From the NCBI GenBank assembly GCA_963675035.1, contig OY776114.1, positions 40,751,376 to 40,815,375 of the forward strand: 64,000 bases of DNA, in the 5' to 3' direction. The translations under genes were made by a program, and so were the position numbers. Of the stretch, positions 11,129-22,779 are shown piece after piece (positions within the stretch are counted from its first letter, which is position 1; each line of letters opens with the position of its first letter). This DNA comes from Allygus modestus. Its lineage: Eukaryota > Arthropoda > Insecta > Hemiptera > Cicadellidae. The notes under the pieces were generated by a model. That model was not told the origin of the DNA. It was given only the letters and a program-made list of their open reading frames with translations, and searched no databases.

Positions 11129-11965
11129 TTGTCCCGGGTAGCTTGTAGCTCAAAAGTACCAATTTTTAAGTGAACATGTTTACTGGAAGTACCCAGTCAG
11201 TCGAGTTTTCACCCCAGCCAACAGAGTGCTTCTGGCGAAGCCTTTAGCCCCAACTAAGGAAGGTGGTTATTTCATATTATTGTCTCGGGTAACTGGCAGC
11301 ACAAAGTACCAATTTTGAAGTGAACATGTTGACTGGAAGTACCCAGTCAGTCGAGTTTTCACCCCAGCCAACAGAGTGCTTCTGGCGAAGCCTTTAGCCC
11401 CAACTAAGGAAGGTGGTTATTTCATATTATTGTCTCAGGTAGCTGGCAGCACAAAGTACCAATTTTGAAGTGAACATGTTGACTGGAAGTACCCAGTCAG
11501 TCGAGTTTTCTGCCCAGTCATCAGAGTGCTTCTAGTGAAGTATGCTTTAGTAAAAACTTAGGAGAATGGTTGTTTATATTATTTTCCCGGTTAGTTGGTA
11601 GCATCAAAATACAAAATCTGAAGTAAATGGGTTGTCCGGAAATACCCAGTTAGTTTTGGTGGGTTTTCTCACCAGCAGTCAGCAGGGGGCTTCTAGCGAA
11701 GTACCCTTTAGCAATAATTTAGGGAAATGGTTGTTTTATATTATTGACCCGGTTAGTTGGTAGCATCAAAAGACAAAATCTGAAGTAAATGGGTCGTCTG
11801 GAAATACCCAGTTAGTTTTGGTGGGTTTTCTCCCCAGCAGTCAGCAGGGGGCTTCTAGCGAAGTACCCTTTAGCAATAATTTAGGGAAATGGTTGTTTTA
11901 TATTATTGTCCTGGTTCGTTGGAAGCAAAAAAATATAAAATTTTAAGTGAATATTGGTTGACCCG
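11129..11965 (+). repeat. Tandem satellite, 150-162-bp unit
   Basis: Units start near 11131, 11282, 11432, 11583, 11745 and 11907, each with a (T)GTCCCGGGTAGCTGG-like head. Each then has AAGTACCAATTTTGAAGTGA, GACTGGAAGTACCCAGTCAG, AGTCGAGTTTTC and a GTGCTTCTAGCGAAGTA box. The period is about 150 in the first three and 162 in the later ones, so two sub-types are present. Confidence 0.9.
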
Positions 11966-12055
11966 ATGTACATCTATCTTAAAGTCACCTAGAAGTATTT
12001 AACCAATGTCTGGACAACTTAATTGGTTTCTTAAGGAAACGTTAACTACTTTAAT

Positions 12056-12102
12056 TTTTAGGGAAGAATAAGTCATTGCGGCAATGACTTCTTCCCTAAA
12101 AA
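12056..12102. repeat. Perfect-arm hairpin
   Basis: TTTTTAGGGAAGAATAAGTC is followed by ATTGC/GGCAAT at the turn and then the inverted arm GACTTCTTCCCTAAAAA, with only two or three mismatched bases. It lies between the satellite and a GGGGGGCCCCCT run. Function is unknown; it may be the tip of a palindromic element. Confidence 0.7.
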
Positions 12103-12289
12103 CAGCGTTTAGGGGGGCCCCCTCCCCTAACTTATCAAAACAGCGTTCAAAGACCCCACACCCAACTAATATATACGCCAAACCATTGTCTATTTTAACT
12201 AGTAAAATTAATTTACATAAGTAGCAATAACAATCTTACTGGTTTATGTATTGACAAATAAAACATAGTTTGGATTAGTTTTCAGCCGA

Positions 12290-12560
12290 TGAAACACGGT
12301 TCGGTTGTCATTTTGCCAATATCACCAGGTCCAGACATTGCTTACAATCAATATTAGATGATGAAATCGTTAGTTACGGCAGATATTAAGTGGTCCAGTC
12401 ACTACTTTTGCCGATATTATGTATACCGTCATCATTTTCTGCCTTTATTACTTCATCTATTTGTCATTTTGGCCGATATTATGTTTTCCGTCGTCATTTA
12501 CGGCCGAAATTACGCGGTCTGGTAGTCATTGTCGGCCGATTTTACGTGAAGCGATGAAGC
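12290..12560 (+). repeat. Degenerate tandem motif, GCCGATATTATG-type
   Basis: The motif (G)TCATTTT(G)GCCGATATTA(T/C)G recurs with decay near 12310, 12350, 12405, 12465, 12500 and 12530 at 35-60-bp spacing. It is more GC-rich than the flanks and has no coding sense. Confidence 0.55.
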
Positions 12561-12739
12561 GATCGCCTTTTGCGGCCGTTGCCGTTGCTATGTGATTTGG
12601 CCGGTCGCAGTTGTTAGCGATCGTCTGGAAATCGGCGGGAAATACCCGCTTGAACTTTCGAGTATTTTTCAAAACTTTGAGTCAAGAACGAGGATAAAAA
12701 TACTCATCCGAAAACTCGAAGTTTCAAGTACTCGCACTA

Positions 12740-12900
12740 CCCGAATATTTTACCATATTTGCGGGCTCTGGCCGGGCCCCTATAGGGCCCGGGCCCGGGG
12801 ACAGTACGTAGTACCGGAAGCCCCCCCATGTGGCGGCCCTGTGCCAAACACGACGAGCCAAGTCGCAAACTCTTTGAAAAGACACAAATTATAACAAATT
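12740..12900. mobile_element. GC-rich transposon terminus, probably hAT-like
   Basis: A sharp GC-rich block (GCCGGGCCCCTATAGGGCCC, then GGGCCCGGGG and AGCCCCCCCATG) breaks the AT-rich background, as the ends of some hAT families do. No partner end or target duplication was found. Confidence 0.3.
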
Positions 12901-13451
12901 TTGGACTTTATATTATAGACATTTTCAAATTATATGTAAATGAACGAAGCGAAATAAAATAATTACAACATAATCATAATGATCACACAAGAAAAAATTC
13001 ATCGTTCAACATCAAATTCTGAGAACCACTACATAAGAAAATTCACCCCAATATAATATGATGGGAAGAGTCATAAATAAAATTAAAATGGAAGAACAGA
13101 ATTAAGAAAAGTCAAAGAAATTATAATGAACAATCATTTATTTTAATTGGATGAATTTTTTAAAGAAGAAAACAAAATTAAACAAAAATCAGATAACATG
13201 AAAAAGTAGAAAATATAAGCTGCAGTATTTTTAGATTTAAGATATTTTTTGTAAAAGCCTACACAATTTATAATTGTTTTTCGGAAAATAAATATTATTA
13301 TTATTATATTGTCGATTTATCACATCCTTTCAATATCGAATTGCTTTACTATAGAGATAGGTCGAACGTCGAATATCGATATTTCCCCCCACCACATCTA
13401 CAAAGGCTCCACTTCCAGTAGTGCATATCACTTTTTAGCTACTATTTTTTG

Positions 13452-13945
13452 CAGTGTTGCCACTTCTAGGGTAATTACCCTTTTCTAGGATAATTTCCAT
13501 CTGTCTAGGGTAATTCTAGGGTAATAACAAGTCTAGGAAGAAAACAAAATTAAAATTTCTTGTGTAAAACAGTAAGAACAGGGAAAACTAAACATTCATT
13601 ATGTTTTTACCCTTGACACATTACCACTTTTCCCGAATATTTGTACTTATAACTTTGTTCAAACTATGTGACATTATCGGCAACATAGACTTTCTGTTTC
13701 TACTGTAGTTAGTCCATGGCGGCAACAATGTAAACAAAAAAGAGCAACCGGTTGCTGACAGATTCAGCAGCTGCTGTTTTGTTTTCAATACAGAGAGATA
13801 CACATTGTATAAATAAATCTTGGAATCTGCTGTATACGGCAATACGAATTTCAGTCTGCGTCCACTACAGCTGGAGCGAAACAAAACGTAGGGTAGAGCT
13901 AACCAAATTATAGGGTAAAACTAAACTGACATGGTGGCCCCACTG
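13452..13945. mobile_element. hAT-like MITE
   Basis: Left end CAGTGTTGCCAC; right end GTGGCCCCACTG, its imperfect inverse. The flanks are ATTTTTTG and ATTTTTGT, compatible with an 8-bp duplication blurred by the T run. Inside, the motif CTAGGGTAATT recurs four times between 13466 and 13535. No transposase frame is present. Confidence 0.5.
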
Positions 13946-14468
13946 ATTTTTGTTATTTATGGAGGTTTTGGTAAATTTGTTTGGAGATTGGAGAGGTTAG
14001 ATAAGAGAATAAACAGTATTAGATTTGATTTTGATTAGTATATTTTTATAATTAAAATCAGGAGTAAAAACTATTGAAGCCATTATAATAATTGTTATAA
14101 CAATTTTGAATCTGCCATTAGTTGAACTGTAAGTGCAAAATTTACCTTAATTTTCACCTAAGCTTGGGCCTGTAGGACTAATCATAATAACGGGTTAGGA
14201 TTATGTTAGGTCTGTTATAAGAATCATACCTAGGCCTAATTTTAATAAGTGGTATCAGAAAATATACTAGAGAAATACTGTCTCGCCTCCTCTTGTCTTT
14301 ACAGAATACGTAAAAAAGGGATTTTGGTGGATATTTCTGAAAAAGGTTTGTTAGAAGATTTTTGATATATGCTTATGTATTCTATAATGTAATATAAGTT
14401 AATAACAATTTATTAGTTAAAATTGTGCTAAAAGGGAATGTTTGTCAGTTTCCTGATACCATTTATTG
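13946..14468. repeat. Spacer with a fragment related to the palindromic element at 46335-47478
   Basis: 14285-14455 (AAAAGGGATTTTGGTGGATA, GTTAGAAGATTTTTGATA, GTCAGTTTCCTGATACC) matches 47310-47475 in order and orientation. The remainder shows nothing recognisable. Confidence 0.6.
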
Positions 14469-14733
14469 TCTTTAGGCCTGTATGTAATTCTGTAAGCGGA
14501 ATTTCTAAGTCAAAATTTTGGGAGTTTGGTAACTCGCAAAATGATGGCAGACGGCTCAAATTAAAGGTCTTGATCTTAACCCTCTAGGTGTCACATCAAA
14601 AAACCTGAAATGTTACGCCATTTTTTTAACTTTTGCAGAATTTTATATAAAATGCTATAAAAAAATAAAATTTTGTTGTATTGGTAAACAAGTATACATT
14701 TTCTTAGAGAGCAGAAAATGGGCTATCTTTTAA

Positions 14734-16632
14734 CCCTAGGAGTGGCGCCATGTTAACGCGTAGTGTGGCTAGCTAAATTTGGCGATTTTGCAGACCTTTT
14801 TTTAAAAATCCATATAAATTCAACCGTTAGAGTAAACAAGTTAACTTTATATTCAGTTTGTTCAGAAAGAACAGGAGATTCTAGAAATAGTAAAATAATA
14901 AAGATCTAGACTTTTTCTTCCGGTAAGTGAAAAAAATAAGAAAATTTTGATTTTTTTTTTTTGAAATTTCAAACGCAGCCAGGGTAAAATTTTTTCCACA
15001 GATTTTTTATGGAAAATTCATTATATACATTTTGTAGACAATCTAATTCCCTACATATAAATATATAACATGTTGGGGAAAGAATTTTTTTTACAAGTCT
15101 TTTGGGGCATAATGTAATAATAAACGGAAACCCGAAAAATGCGTAAACTGTACAGTGTTAGTTTGTGATGTAAATAAGTAATGTAGTATATATGTATACT
15201 AATAATGATATATATATTTGTAGAGCTAATGAAGTAAGGAATCCAACAAAGTCATAGGTTTATGGTAAAAAAATTTGGTCACTTATAAATACATGTAAAT
15301 AAAATAACGTTTTGGAATTTTTGCATATTTGGAAAAAAAAATTTCACAGTTTTTAGTATATAACTTTTTGACCAAATATTTTACCCCCAAACCAATATAA
15401 CCATGCTGTAGTACATTCAATTACCTACATAAAAATGTATAACACTTAGGGTAAATTATTGTTTTTATATGTGTTATGTAGCACTAAACAGTCGCGGATT
15501 TGGCAAATTTCACTAGGCCTATGTAGGAGTAAACACAACACTTTATAAACACTATTTGTCAAACTTCAGTAATATTTATGCATAATATAATGCATAAAGA
15601 TTACTGTTATATACACACAAACACTTCACTTACACTAAAAACTCCGTAATAATAAATTATTTAGTAATAACTCACTGATAATAGTTATAAAACACGAAAA
15701 TATCAAACACGATTTCTCGAATGGAAAATATTGGCAGTGGCTACGTACACGTCCGACGTGAGCCGCTACTGTTCACGTCCGTTCCAAATTATGCACCGTA
15801 CGTTACTTTTCCTGTGATTTTTAAAACAAATTGAGAGCCAGAAAACCTCCTAACCTAATCTAACCTATCCTAACCTAACGAAACATAACGTAACCTAACC
15901 CAACATAACCTAAGCGGTAGCGAAGTGAATTTGCCCTTATATTGGACGTGTACGCAGTCACTTCGGAAAATATTTTTATTAGAAATAGCCTTGTAATAAT
16001 TATTAACTCATAGCAGCTGACGGTGGAGTCAGTGCTGCCATCGCGCAACACCAAATTATTCGCCATTCTTTCTTCTTTCAAATAAGATATTATATGTCAT
16101 GCAAATATAACATTACACTGGATATATATTCGATTTTGCAATCCGCCGGTTTCCGGCGGATCGCCATTTTACAGAAGAACAAAAATCATCTGTGTTTATA
16201 AAATCATATGATCTGTCAAATCAATATATCGATCTAAAACTCCATACCAAAATGAAATATAACTCCTTGGCTGTGCATTGGTACTTTCCGCAACATCGTG
16301 TGACGAAAATTACCCGAGGTGGGTAATTTCAAAAAAGTCATGTTTTGACATTTCCCAAGTGTTGGCTGCAAGTATCGTGTCGCGCCTAAAATTCATTTGA
16401 TTTCTAATCGCGGTGACATTGTTATATACCTGCTACAGGGTTTGTTTATGTAATAAAATGAAAGTTCAGAATATTATCTTTCGAATGATATATATATTAT
16501 TCACTTTTGAGTTGATTAATAGAGGTTTATTTACGTTGCAAAATTTTCGGTCAAAATCCGCCGGAAACCGGCGATCGCCACAATAGGCGACACAAAAATC
16601 CGCCGGAAACCGGCGGATCGCCACTCCTAGGG
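14734..16632. mobile_element. TTAA-target (piggyBac-like) element nested in the previous one
   Basis: It is flanked by TTAA at 14730-14733 and 16633-16636, with ends CCCTAGGAGTGGCG and CGCCACTCCTAGGG. Near the right end the palindrome CCGCCGGAAACCGGCGGATC is repeated at 16556 and 16600, with an inverted version at 16142, as expected of subterminal transposase-binding repeats. Internal sequence is AT-rich and non-coding. Confidence 0.75.
15840..15915 (+). repeat. Degenerate CTAACC repeat
   Basis: A run of imperfect CCTAACCTAA/CATAACCTAA units. It resembles the insect telomere repeat TTAGG only loosely (mostly 6-bp, interrupted) and lies inside a transposon. Confidence 0.6.
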
Positions 16633-16825
16633 TTAAAATAAAATTTGTTGGCCTAAATGTATGGTATAACAGTCCGGCTTGGGTTCAAATCTAAACAACC
16701 CCAAAAAAAAAAAAATTATTTTTTATGTTACGAGACCCGTAGAATATATTTAGACAGCCATAATCAAAAATCCAAGATATACATTTTGTTCAAAATTTAA
16801 TAAGGAAAAAGAAAATATACATATA

Positions 16826-16838
16826 TATATGTATATAG

Positions 16839-16869
<31 letters not shown>
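16826..16869. repeat. TA microsatellite
   Basis: An ATATAT-type run broken once by GATACA. Confidence 0.9.
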
Positions 16870-16872
<3 letters not shown>

Positions 16873-17986
16873 CACAACAACGTAACCTCACATTACAGCA
16901 TTAAAAACCTAAACAGCTGATTAAAAACGGCTGCAAAATTATTAGTTCGCAAACGGGCGAACATTATTAGTTGTCATGAAGCCCAGATGTTGCCGATCAC
17001 TTTGGTATAACGGATGGTTCGAAACGACCGATCGTCAACGAGATATACACGCTAAACTGGATGTCTGCAAAGTCAACTGAAATCAGTCGATTGACACTCG
17101 AGCGTCAAAAATAGTCGACTGAAATCAGTCGATTGACACTTAGAGGGTTAAGGACTCGTCTGCTTTGTTTCCTAAAACATGTGATTAAGTGTCTACTTTG
17201 TTTATGAACTGGCATTTGTTCCTACTTATTTGTTTTACTTTCCTCAGCATATAACTTAAAGAGTAAAAAATCAAATAAAGCAGAGTCCATTGGACAGGGT
17301 GTCTACCGGTCACGGAAGTCCCCGAAAAGTCTTGGAATTTTGTATGGGGTCACGGAAGTCACGGATTTTGATGCATAAGTCATGGATAAATGTCCAAGTC
17401 AAAATTAAATAACAAAGAGAGTGAATAATTGATTATCAATTAATTATCAATGTTCACCCTAGTGCGAGTGACTTCACGATTTTACAAATTCAAACCGCTG
17501 ATTGTAGTTTCATTGGCTGTGTTTTGACGGGTCAAAATGATTGTACCCATCTATGTCTTATGTGCTGGTGTCTCACCAAAGCTGCAGCTCGTCAGTGATT
17601 AAACTCTGCAACCTTTAAAGCAAGGCAGACGTTTGCGATCCTGGTGCCTAGTCAAAGAAACCAAAGCGTTTGGGTTCATTAGTTTACTTTCGTGCCAATC
17701 AACAGTCGCCCAGACTGTTCAGAAGACTGTTTATGGACAGGCACCATGAGCGCTAGTGAAGAAGCCCATATCGTGCGTGATCGCAATGTTCCGCCCTGCC
17801 TGATACGATATTTTTCCGATTGTATTATCTCACTAACAACTCTCGTCATTGAGTGGTAGGATATGAAGGTTACGAGAGTGTTGACGCTTGTCATATAAAA
17901 AAGTATTGCTTAAGCAGTAGATTACATGGTAGTAAAATCCAAATTATTAAATATAAATACTACCGAAGATTTAATTATAGAAAATA

Positions 17987-19935
17987 AATTATAAGTATAG
18001 GTCTAAACCAGCAAATAAAATCTTATATTTAGTTTGGTTTCTTAAAACATACTGACACACTAAATTCTATAGAAAACTCACCATTTAATTGATTTATTGC
18101 AGTGAATAAGTACTTAACTTGGCTATAGTCATCACATGTTGATGATTCATTAGTACCTATACAACTTCTATTGGGTTTGACATGAAAAATTACAAGTACA
18201 GTTTATTGGAAAACAATGTATGGAAATATAAAATTTGTTTCTTTTACAGTTTTAACAAACGCTGTAAATGTTTTCGCGTTACATTGTATTAACATACTTG
18301 TGTAGCAACACAAGTGGCCGGGGCTACATAAGAATGCTGTGTGTAATACACGAACGCTCCGCTCGTGGAGAGGAGATGGCTTTTCGCGGGAAATGTTGGC
18401 ACGAGTTGGGAGAATGGAAACAGCCTCCAACAATGTTTTGAGCTGAGTTGGGACAATGGAAACGGCCTCCAACAATGTTTTGAACTAAGTTCAAAACATT
18501 GTTCAAGAAAATGTTTAATGGAAACGGGGCTTAACAGTTTTTGCTCAAAATATTGTTTTGAGCTAAACTCAAAAAAAAGTTCAAGTAAAATGTTTAATGG
18601 AAACGCTCGCAAACTGTTCTGAACTTTTTAGGCCAAAAAAATGTGTTTTGAGCCGATGCAGCTGACAACAAAGTTTTGAGGAGAGCCCAAAACATAATGG
18701 AAACGGTGTACCAACACCCAACACTGTTGTGAGCGGAGTTTGCGCATGTGCAGTGAGCGGTAGCAGCCGACGCCATGCAACCCCGCACCGTCGCGCCCTT
18801 GGTCGCCACGTCCATTTCGTTGACAACACATGGTTTTCTTTGGGACTTGGTCATTACTATGCCGTACAAAAAGTTTGTACAACAGGCTGTAGGACTATTG
18901 TCCTTCAGCATGTTAGACAATTATTTTTTAAAGTGGTTTTAAGTTACCATTTCGACCGATTGATGTGATTCTAGCTTGATGACTCAACTGACAGACTACT
19001 TGAGAATGGTGCATTGAAGCGTTGAAACCAGGTTGTAGTTTTGAAACGGTAAATTTGAACTGGAGACGAAAAGATAACTTAAAACCACTTTATTTAGTCA
19101 TACCAGTTCAGGGGCCAATCAAAATGAGTAAATTAATTATTTTTTAAATAATTAAATCGTTTTACGTATGCATTTCAAAAAAGTTAATCATAGTAAACTG
19201 TTAAATATTCTAATGATTTACTGTAAGTTTGCTATATTTTTGAACTTCTTGTTAGTTTTAAATTAAGAAGTTTTTCTATACATATTGAATACAAATTTGG
19301 TATAACTAATCAAGTAGGCCTATGTGCATTAAACCAAAATTGCCTTATCAGTTAGTTCATCTCCATCAGATCATAAACTAAATAACTTGTTTAAAATGTC
19401 AACCTCTAATTGTTAATCGTTTTTTATTTTGCCTTATTTAGGTGCGTAAGAATTATAAGTAGGTCTAAACCAGCAAATAAAATCTTATATTTAGTTTGGT
19501 TTCTTAAAACATACTGACACACTAAATTCTATAGAAAACTCGCTATTTAATTGATTTATTACAGTGAAATATAAATACTTGGCTATAGTCAACACATGTT
19601 GATGATTAATTTTAAATTAGGGCTTATACAAATTATATTGGGTTTGACATGAAAAATTACAAGGATAGTTTATTGGAAAACAATGTATGGAAATATAAAA
19701 TTTGTTGCTTTTTTAACAGTTTTTACAAATGCTGTAAATGTGTTTGCGTTAGATTAAAATACTTGTGTAGCAACACAAGTGGGGCTACACACGAACGTAT
19801 GTAGTAATACACTAACGCTCCGCGCGTGGAGAGGAGATGAGTTTTCGCGGGATATGTCGGCATGAGTTGGGATAATGGAAACAGCCTCCAACAATGTTTG
19901 AGCTGAATTAGGAGAATGGAAACGGGGCTTAAGCG
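17987..19935 (+). repeat. Direct duplication of about 480 bp inside the 5.4-kb transposon
   Basis: 17987-18490 and 19450-19935 share the same order of blocks: GGTCTAAACCAGCAAATAAA, ACATACTGACACACTAAATT, GGCTATAGTCA.CACATGTTG, TGGAAAACAATGTATGGAAA, CTTGTGTAGCAACACAAGTG, CGTGGAGAGGAGATG and ACAGCCTCCAACAATGTTT. The two have diverged by scattered substitutions. They do not start TG or end CA, so they are not LTRs. Confidence 0.8.
18420..18720. repeat. Cluster of inverted AACAATGTTTTGAGCT / AATGGAAACG motifs
   Basis: CCTCCAACAATGTTTTGA(A/G)CT is followed by AGTTCAAAACATTGTTCAAG, and TTTAATGGAAACG recurs at 18508, 18590 and 18690. The sequence can fold back at several scales. The short frames in all registers across it are by-products of this structure. 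Confidence 0.65.
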
Positions 19936-20133
19936 AGTAGTTCAGCAGTTATTGTTAGCTCGTGATCGTGTGATTGTCATTGTCACTATTGACTATTAGT
20001 CTCACGAGTGAATGTTACTTAGTATCAGCATTGGATTTATATCTACCCAAAAATATCAGTGCTATGTGGTTTTATGTTTTAGTGGCTAGGCCTAAGAAAA
20101 CGGTTTTAAGTAACTTTTTATTTTAATCGCAAA

Positions 20134-20330
20134 ATGCCTGGGAAATGCCAGTTTCAAGATACTTGGATAGAAGAAAACCAGTGGTGTAAGTGACTTAGAA
20201 AAAAGGAAAAGTTCACAGCATTTTGTTGTTTTTATAAAAAAACTTTTGATGTTTCCCACTCCGGAATAACTGCCATAAAATCTTACGAAAAGGGGAAAAA
20301 CACCTGCAGTTTGTTTCTAATCTACACAGT
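20134..20330 (+). pseudogene. N-terminal remnant of a BED-like zinc-finger transposase
   Basis: The ATG at 20134 starts MPGKCQFQDTWIEENQWCK, then a TGA, then in the same frame KKEKFTAFCCFYKKTFDVSH, SGITAIKSYEKGK, with a one-base loss before the final Lys-His. The usual form in hAT-type transposases is C-x2-C...KTFD.S..G..A(I/V)KSH..G.KH. Here the second Cys and the first His are replaced by Tyr. A plausible C-terminal piece (EKQDIERELKSVFKVLN) lies near 20610. No catalytic core remains, so the element is dead. Confidence 0.6.
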
Positions 20331-20947
20331 GGTAATCAGTTGACCTTGCATGCATTCAACCTAGAAATCCCTACTACCTCAGCACAAATAGGCCTGCAAT
20401 CCAGCAGCCAACATTTAAGTGTAGGCCTTTATAAAAGTTCTAGTTCAATGCAAGTAGGCCAAGGCATACAATCCAGCAGCCAGGACTGCCTATAATAGAA
20501 TCTTACACAAATATCCCTAAGTCGGGGATTGAAAGTTTTGCAGAAAATCTAGGAAACAAGCTTTGTTGAATAAAAAAGAAGTGATGAATAAAAACATAAA
20601 TTAGAAAAAGAAAAGCAAGATATTGAGAGAGAACTAAAAAGTGTTTTTAAAGTTTTAAATAGGAATTAGATTTTTTTCTCTGGTGTAGTTGGAGGATGGT
20701 TAAAAAAGTGTTAACTGTTATTATTATGACTGTAAGATATATTTCAATTAGTGTTTTGATTAGGCCTAGTGTTTTTTACATAAACCAAGATTTATTTTGG
20801 CTTGTGTTTTTGTCCATAACATGGAACGGATACAAGGATTGTAGGTCACTCGTACATTAAGGAGGAACCACTGCAATGAAATATCCCTTAACTTTGCCTA
20901 CTTTCTTTTTAATTTTATATTTAGGGTAGACCCTAACATTGTTGTGC

Positions 20948-22517
20948 TGATTTTAGCGAATTTCCCCTATAGGGAAGAAGCTATTACCGTAGTCGGCATG
21001 GTAAGACCTAGGCCCGGGACCATGATAACTTTTCGTTTTGAGGTCCCCAGACCCCAAAAACACCATTCGTTTGATACTGTATATATATATATGTGTCCGT
21101 GAGCACGATAACTCTCGTAAAAATTATCCGATTTTGACGAAATTTGGTATAAACATGTAAAGCAGCATTTATCACTTTAAGTTCGAAAACCAGACAGATC
21201 GACCTATCCGAAGGGGTATTTTGGGGGGGTTTTGTACCCCAAAAATGGGTTTTTTGAATTTTTTACACATAATTTTTGAAAAAGTCAAATTTTAGTTTTG
21301 ACCATTCGATTCAGCTTTAAAAAACACACAATTTGGTATTTCGATCATTCCTCCACGTCAATTGGTTACCGAGATATTGAAAGTGCTAAACACAGTACGT
21401 TGTCTAATGTTATTCTTATGGAGGAAAAGAAATTTTTTTTATCTCGCTTATTTATGAACGTATATTGACGAAACTTGGTATACAGCTTCATCTCGTTGAG
21501 GTCTATTGATATTTGGGTACTTTGGTATTATACGGATGCCACTATTTTTGGAGGTTAATTTTTACCGGATACAAAGGATAACTACATAATTAAAAAAAAA
21601 ACGTACTTTTATTGACTTACTGTAAAAATTTTACATCATTCTGGTGAGCGGTCTTTGTGTTGTGCCTCCCAAAAGGCAGCGATGTCCGCTAGGATCGTGT
21701 TGAATGCGTCGCCGCCGCTAGCAGCCACACCCGATCGCCAAATGTACTCCGCAAAATATACAGCGTGCTGCGGCAGTTATGGTAGGATGGGTTATAAAAA
21801 TACGTACGGTTTCCTCTTCATTTATAGGTAAATCCCACACCAAAAGAACGTCACTCATTATGAAAACAAATGTAACGTAGTGCACGGCAATAAATCACTC
21901 ATGACACTGACCCAGATACAGGCGGTGACAGGTGATGCGCGCGCTCCGGTCAACGACCTGACCTTGGCCTATTTGGAGGGGGTTTGGCGGCCGTAAGTAT
22001 GCCTCATCAGGTATCATTCGATTTGTAACGAAACAAGGAAAGTCCTACAATCATTTTTATGATAATCCATCCTAACATAACTGCCGCAGCGCGCTGTATA
22101 AGGGTGGCATCCGTATAATACCAAAGTACCGATATTTGCTCCAAAAAATTGTTTTTGCATAATTCTCCCGTAGCAGCAAACGTGCGTACTCAGGCCCCAT
22201 GTTATTCTTATCGATAATAATTAAATGCTCTGACTCCCTTAATTATGACCATAAATTAATAAAAACTGGTATACGACTTCACCTAGTTGAGTTATATTGA
22301 TATTAGCATAAAAACCCATTTTTTGTGTTCCTTGTTGCAGCAAACCTGCGTACTCAGCCCCAATGTTATTCTTATGGAGAATAATTAAAATTGTATATAT
22401 CGCTTATTTGTGAATATATTTTTATGAAACTTGGTAAGTGGCTTTATGTAGTAAGAAGACATTTATATCTCCATTGGAAATTCGCTGAGTATGCAGGTTT
22501 GCTGCGACGGGGGTATT
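20948..22517 (+). repeat. Repeat family A, copy 3, with a nested MITE
   Basis: Starts TTTTAGCGAATTTCCCCTAT and ends GGAAATTCGCTGAGTATGCA / GCTGCGACGGGGGTA. The TA-rich stretch is short (21082-21097). The body is interrupted at 21516-22130. Confidence 0.85.
21516..22130. mobile_element. MITE with 27-bp perfect terminal inverted repeats and 8-bp target duplication
   Basis: The ends are GGTACTTTGGTATTATACGG followed by ATGCCAC, and the exact inverse at 22104-22130. The flanking direct repeat is GATATTTG (21508-21515, 22131-22138). Other family A copies have a single GATATTTGC at this place, confirming insertion. A second inverted pair lies inside: 21757-21790 (CAGCGTGCTGCGGCAGTTAT) and 22066-22100. 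GG ends with 8-bp duplications fit Merlin-like or hAT-like elements; which one is unresolved. Confidence 0.85.
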
Positions 22518-22779
22518 ATATTAATGTTTACTAAAGCAGGCTTAGGTCTAAGCATCCAATACTGAATATAAAATCACAGTTGTTGTTATTAGTTTGAAGT
22601 TTTGTAATATTGTGAGCTATATTAGATTTTTTAAATAAAAAAAAACGCTAAGGTTTCATTCTGAGATCACCGATTTTTAATGATAAAAGTCACCAAAAGT
22701 CCCCGATTTTTATTTTAGGGAGCTTGGTAGACACCCTGATTGGAGGATCGTTCAGGGCTATGGCCCGTCAAGCCACTAA

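Larger units (their letters stand above)
14580..17147. mobile_element. TTAA-target (piggyBac-like) element, outer of a nested pair
   Basis: It is flanked by TTAA at 14576-14579 and 17148-17151. The ends are CCCTCTAGGTGTCA and its inverse TGACACTTAGAGGG. The right end carries two copies of the palindromic subterminal motif CGACTGAAATCAGTCGATTG. The sister Helitron copy has GATCTCAGGGACTC where this one has GATCTTAA...TTAAGGACTC, supporting insertion at that point. No transposase frame remains. Confidence 0.75.
17295..22738 (+). mobile_element. 5.4-kb DNA transposon with CAGGGTGTCTACC ends
   Basis: Terminal inverted repeats CAGGGTGTCTACC and GGTAGACACCCTG, flanked by the 6-bp direct repeat ATTGGA (17289-17294 and 22739-22744). 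Subterminal TCACGGAAGTCCCCG and AAAGTCCCCGATTTTT motifs recur near both ends. Inside are the N-terminal remains of a zinc-finger transposase (20134), a 480-bp direct duplication, and a nested family A copy. hAT-like by protein, but the duplication reads as 6 rather than 8 bp, so the superfamily is left open. Confidence 0.65.
14469..22779 (+). mobile_element. Non-autonomous Helitron (family D, copy 1) split by two insertions
   Basis: The Helitron parts are 14469-14579, 17148-17294 and 22739-22779. It starts TCTTTAG...TGTAATTCTGTAAGCGG and ends with a hairpin GGGCTATGGCCC followed by GTCAAGCCACTAA, a CTRR end. The uninterrupted sister copy at 59549-59923 (hairpin GGGGCAATGGCCCC, end CTAG then T) shows the same order without the inserts. 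It codes for nothing and would need a Rep/Helicase from elsewhere. Confidence 0.65.

Noticed and set aside
15840..15915. Insect telomere repeat
   Set aside because: Units are mostly 6 bp and interrupted, not a TTAGG array, and they lie inside a TTAA transposon.
18203..18968. Cluster of frames in all registers
   Set aside because: By-product of the inverted AACAATGTTTTGAGCT motif cluster inside a transposon.
17987..19935. Long terminal repeats of a retrotransposon
   Set aside because: The 480-bp direct repeats lack TG/CA ends, primer-binding site and any gag or pol between them.
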